The notes beneath the pieces were generated by a model. That model did no database searches, had not been told where the DNA came from, and saw only the letters and a list, made by a program, of their open reading frames with translations. This document shows, piece by piece, positions 32,702-33,866 of a stretch of 33,866 bases of DNA. The translations under genes and the position numbers were made by a program. Numbering within the stretch: position 1 is the first letter of the stretch; each line of letters opens with the position of its first letter. The stretch comes from Maricaulis sp963976135 (GTDB lineage: Bacteria; Pseudomonadota; Alphaproteobacteria; Caulobacterales; Maricaulaceae), in assembly GCF_963976135.1 (NCBI RefSeq), contig NZ_CAXBKN010000024.1, positions 1 through 33,866 of the forward strand, written 5' to 3'.

Positions 32702-32727
32702 GCCCTGGACCAGACATGGTCCAGGGC
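32702..32727 (-). terminator. Perfect 11-base-pair hairpin after the carbonic anhydrase gene
   Basis: GCCCTGGACCA and TGGTCCAGGGC pair perfectly around a GACA loop. It lies about 28 bases beyond the carbonic anhydrase stop on the minus strand. No T-run follows, so intrinsic termination is uncertain. It could equally be an intergenic palindromic element. Confidence 0.5.
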
Positions 32728-32754
32728 CCGATGTGAAAAGTCCTGGCGACCCGC

Positions 32755-33492
32755 TCAATCCTCGGAGACGAGCACATAGCGCCGGTTGAGCGGCTGCACC
32801 GGGCGGAAGCTGTCGGGATGGCGGGTCTCGAACGCGCCAATCTGCCCCGGCGTCGCCGTAACCGGATGGGTCAATACGGTCCAGGAGACGATCTCGCTGC
32901 AGGGCGGTGTCGTCAGCGAGCCCTGATAGCGGAAGGATTCGCGGTTTTCGGGCAGGAAATCATTGAGATGCACGCGCGCGGCAATGCCCGGTGAGGCCTG
33001 GCTGTCGGCGGGCATGGCGGCCCACACCGAGTCGAGGGTGGCCAGCGTGTCGCCGCGCTCGACCATCACGCCGATCACGGCGAGATCGCCGGCTTCGGAC
33101 TGGTGCACGAAATGCACTTCCATCGGCGCCTGGCGGCCATTGATGGTGTGCTCGCTGGCGGCGTGGAAATGGAATTGCAGCAGCGCATAATGTGTGTCGC
33201 CCAGCATCAGGCCGCCGGCATTCTCGACGCTGACCTGTACGGTATGGCCATTATCGACCACGACACCGGCGGTTTCATCGGCCCAGTCGATCATGGCGGG
33301 CGCGAAATCGGCCTGCATGGCACCGGTGAGATTGATCGGCGATTGTTGCTGCCCGGCGGCGCAAACGGCCCAGTCGGGATTCATCGCCTGCCAGTGCTCC
33401 GGCCCTTCATGGCCGTCATAGCCCCAGTGCTGGGCGTGAGCCGGCGCGGCAGCGCAGGCGGCGAGGGCGAGGGGGAGCCAGATGCGGTTCAC
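32755..33492 (-). CDS. Exported alpha-class carbonic anhydrase
   Basis: A 245-residue periplasmic enzyme that interconverts carbon dioxide and bicarbonate. The signal peptide ends AHA before Gln21. Zinc ligands are His108 and His110 (QFHFH) and His127 (EVHFVH). The gatekeeper Glu is in SEHT (114) and the proton-shuttle equivalent is His83 (DNGHT). SPINL and the GSLTTPPCSE substrate-pocket motif are present. Cys44 and the Cys of TTPPC probably form the disulfide usual in bacterial alpha enzymes. The start codon is GTG, chosen because AGGAGA stands just upstream. It has its own transcription unit and is not adjacent to the SulP gene. All active-site residues are intact. Confidence 0.96.
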   Translation of the reverse strand: MNRIWLPLALAACAAAPAHAQHWGYDGHEGPEHWQAMNPDWAVCAAGQQQSPINLTGAMQADFAPAMIDWADETAGVVVDNGHTVQVSVENAGGLMLGDTHYALLQFHFHAASEHTINGRQAPMEVHFVHQSEAGDLAVIGVMVERGDTLATLDSVWAAMPADSQASPGIAARVHLNDFLPENRESFRYQGSLTTPPCSEIVSWTVLTHPVTATPGQIGAFETRHPDSFRPVQPLNRRYVLVSED

Positions 33493-33569
33493 GGGAGATC
33501 TCCTGATCCTGGACGGGGTGTCATGGCGGCCGGGCGACCGTCTGTTCGATGGCCAAACTGCACGCGTTA

Positions 33570-33866
33570 TTATGGAGCGACCCTTAACGGCACGCCATCG
33601 CTATCGCGATTGGCGGTCCAGACCGGATATTTCTGCATCACGCCGGCAAAGATCGGCGAGTCCAGATGCGCCGCGAGCCAGGCTTGCAGGTGCGGCAGGG
33701 CTTGCCGGGCAAACCACTCACGGTCGGTGTGCGCGAACTGGCGCACAAAGGGGAAAATCGCCGCATCGGCCAGGCTCATCGCCTCGCCACACAGGAAGGT
33801 GGAGCCGGCGAGCCGCGCCTCGAGACCGGTGAGGATTTCCAGCCCGCGCGCGCGGTTTTCCAGCGC
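33570..33866 (-). CDS. Glutathione S-transferase family protein, C-terminal part (truncated by window edge)
   Basis: Ninety-eight C-terminal residues are in the window; the gene continues beyond 33866. The frame is open from the window edge. The helical C-domain of a glutathione transferase is recognisable from the edge segment ending GSTFLCGEA, which runs into MSLADAAIFPFVRQFAH. This is the N-capping box with the conserved Asp, as in other GSTs. LPHLQAWLAAHLDSPIF follows. The thioredoxin-fold half is not visible, so the class cannot be assigned. It is separate from the complete glutathione transferase at 9235-9960 and differs from it in sequence. The stop is TAA. Confidence 0.85.
   Translation of the reverse strand, partial: ALENRARGLEILTGLEARLAGSTFLCGEAMSLADAAIFPFVRQFAHTDREWFARQALPHLQAWLAAHLDSPIFAGVMQKYPVWTANRDSDGVPLRVAP

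Noticed and set aside
24939..33492. A bicarbonate-uptake module made of the SulP transporter and the alpha-carbonic anhydrase
   Set aside because: The genes are more than 6 kb apart, on opposite strands, with unrelated genes between them. The SulP substrate cannot be read from sequence.
1..33866. CRISPR arrays, tRNA or rRNA genes, insertion sequences, phage or defence islands
   Set aside because: No regularly spaced repeats, no cloverleaf or rRNA-like stretches, no transposase or integrase frames, and no long direct repeats were noticed on reading.

Overview
The window looks like chromosomal DNA of a stalked or prosthecate marine alphaproteobacterium of the Caulobacterales/Maricaulales group (Maricaulis- or Oceanicaulis-like). 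This is inferred from the high GC content, the GatCAB genes, the GANTC and CtrA-like motifs, and above all a block of genes matching the Caulobacter holdfast-synthesis (hfs) set. No rRNA, tRNA, CRISPR array, insertion sequence or phage gene was seen. Genes are tightly packed. No gap between genes exceeds 300 bases; the largest are about 190 bases.

Left part (1-5000): the end of gatA, two tiny membrane-protein genes and gatB (tRNA-dependent amidotransferase), then an MscS-type channel. Middle-left (5000-12060): two related class-3 lipase-fold proteins on the minus strand flank an ArsR-type regulator and its SRPBCC/AHSA1 partner. Next come a 2-oxoglutarate/Fe(II) oxygenase, a Nu-class-like glutathione transferase, a 522-residue membrane-anchored protein of unknown function and a small Sel1-repeat protein.

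Centre (12217-24750): a nearly complete Wzx/Wzy-type polysaccharide locus that I read as the holdfast locus. hfsD (outer-membrane export lipoprotein) is divergent from hfsA-hfsB-hfsC (chain length, kinase-like ATPase, polymerase). A minus-strand operon with overlapping stop/start codons encodes the flippase HfsF, a family-2 glycosyltransferase, the deacetylase HfsH and the glycosyltransferase HfsG. hfsK (GNAT-like) is coupled by a GTGA overlap to a predicted Tat-exported lipoprotein glycoside hydrolase. hfsE (initiating sugar-phosphate transferase) closes the locus. In the inferred pathway HfsE loads the first sugar on undecaprenyl phosphate and the glycosyltransferases extend the repeat unit. 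HfsH and HfsK modify it, HfsF flips it, HfsC polymerises it, and HfsA/HfsB/HfsD export it. The GH5-like lipoprotein could trim or release the polymer.

Right part (24939-33866): a SulP-family anion transporter with a STAS domain, an exported TolB-propeller/amidohydrolase fusion, a penicillin/AHL-acylase family enzyme, a GFA-family protein, an exported alpha-carbonic anhydrase and the C-terminal part of a second glutathione transferase.

The points most worth a second look are the GH5-like lipoprotein coupled to hfsK, the HfsB ATPase that lacks the Walker A lysine, and the CtrA-like site plus GANTC palindrome between hfsD and hfsA. All assignments come from reading the sequence; no database search was possible.
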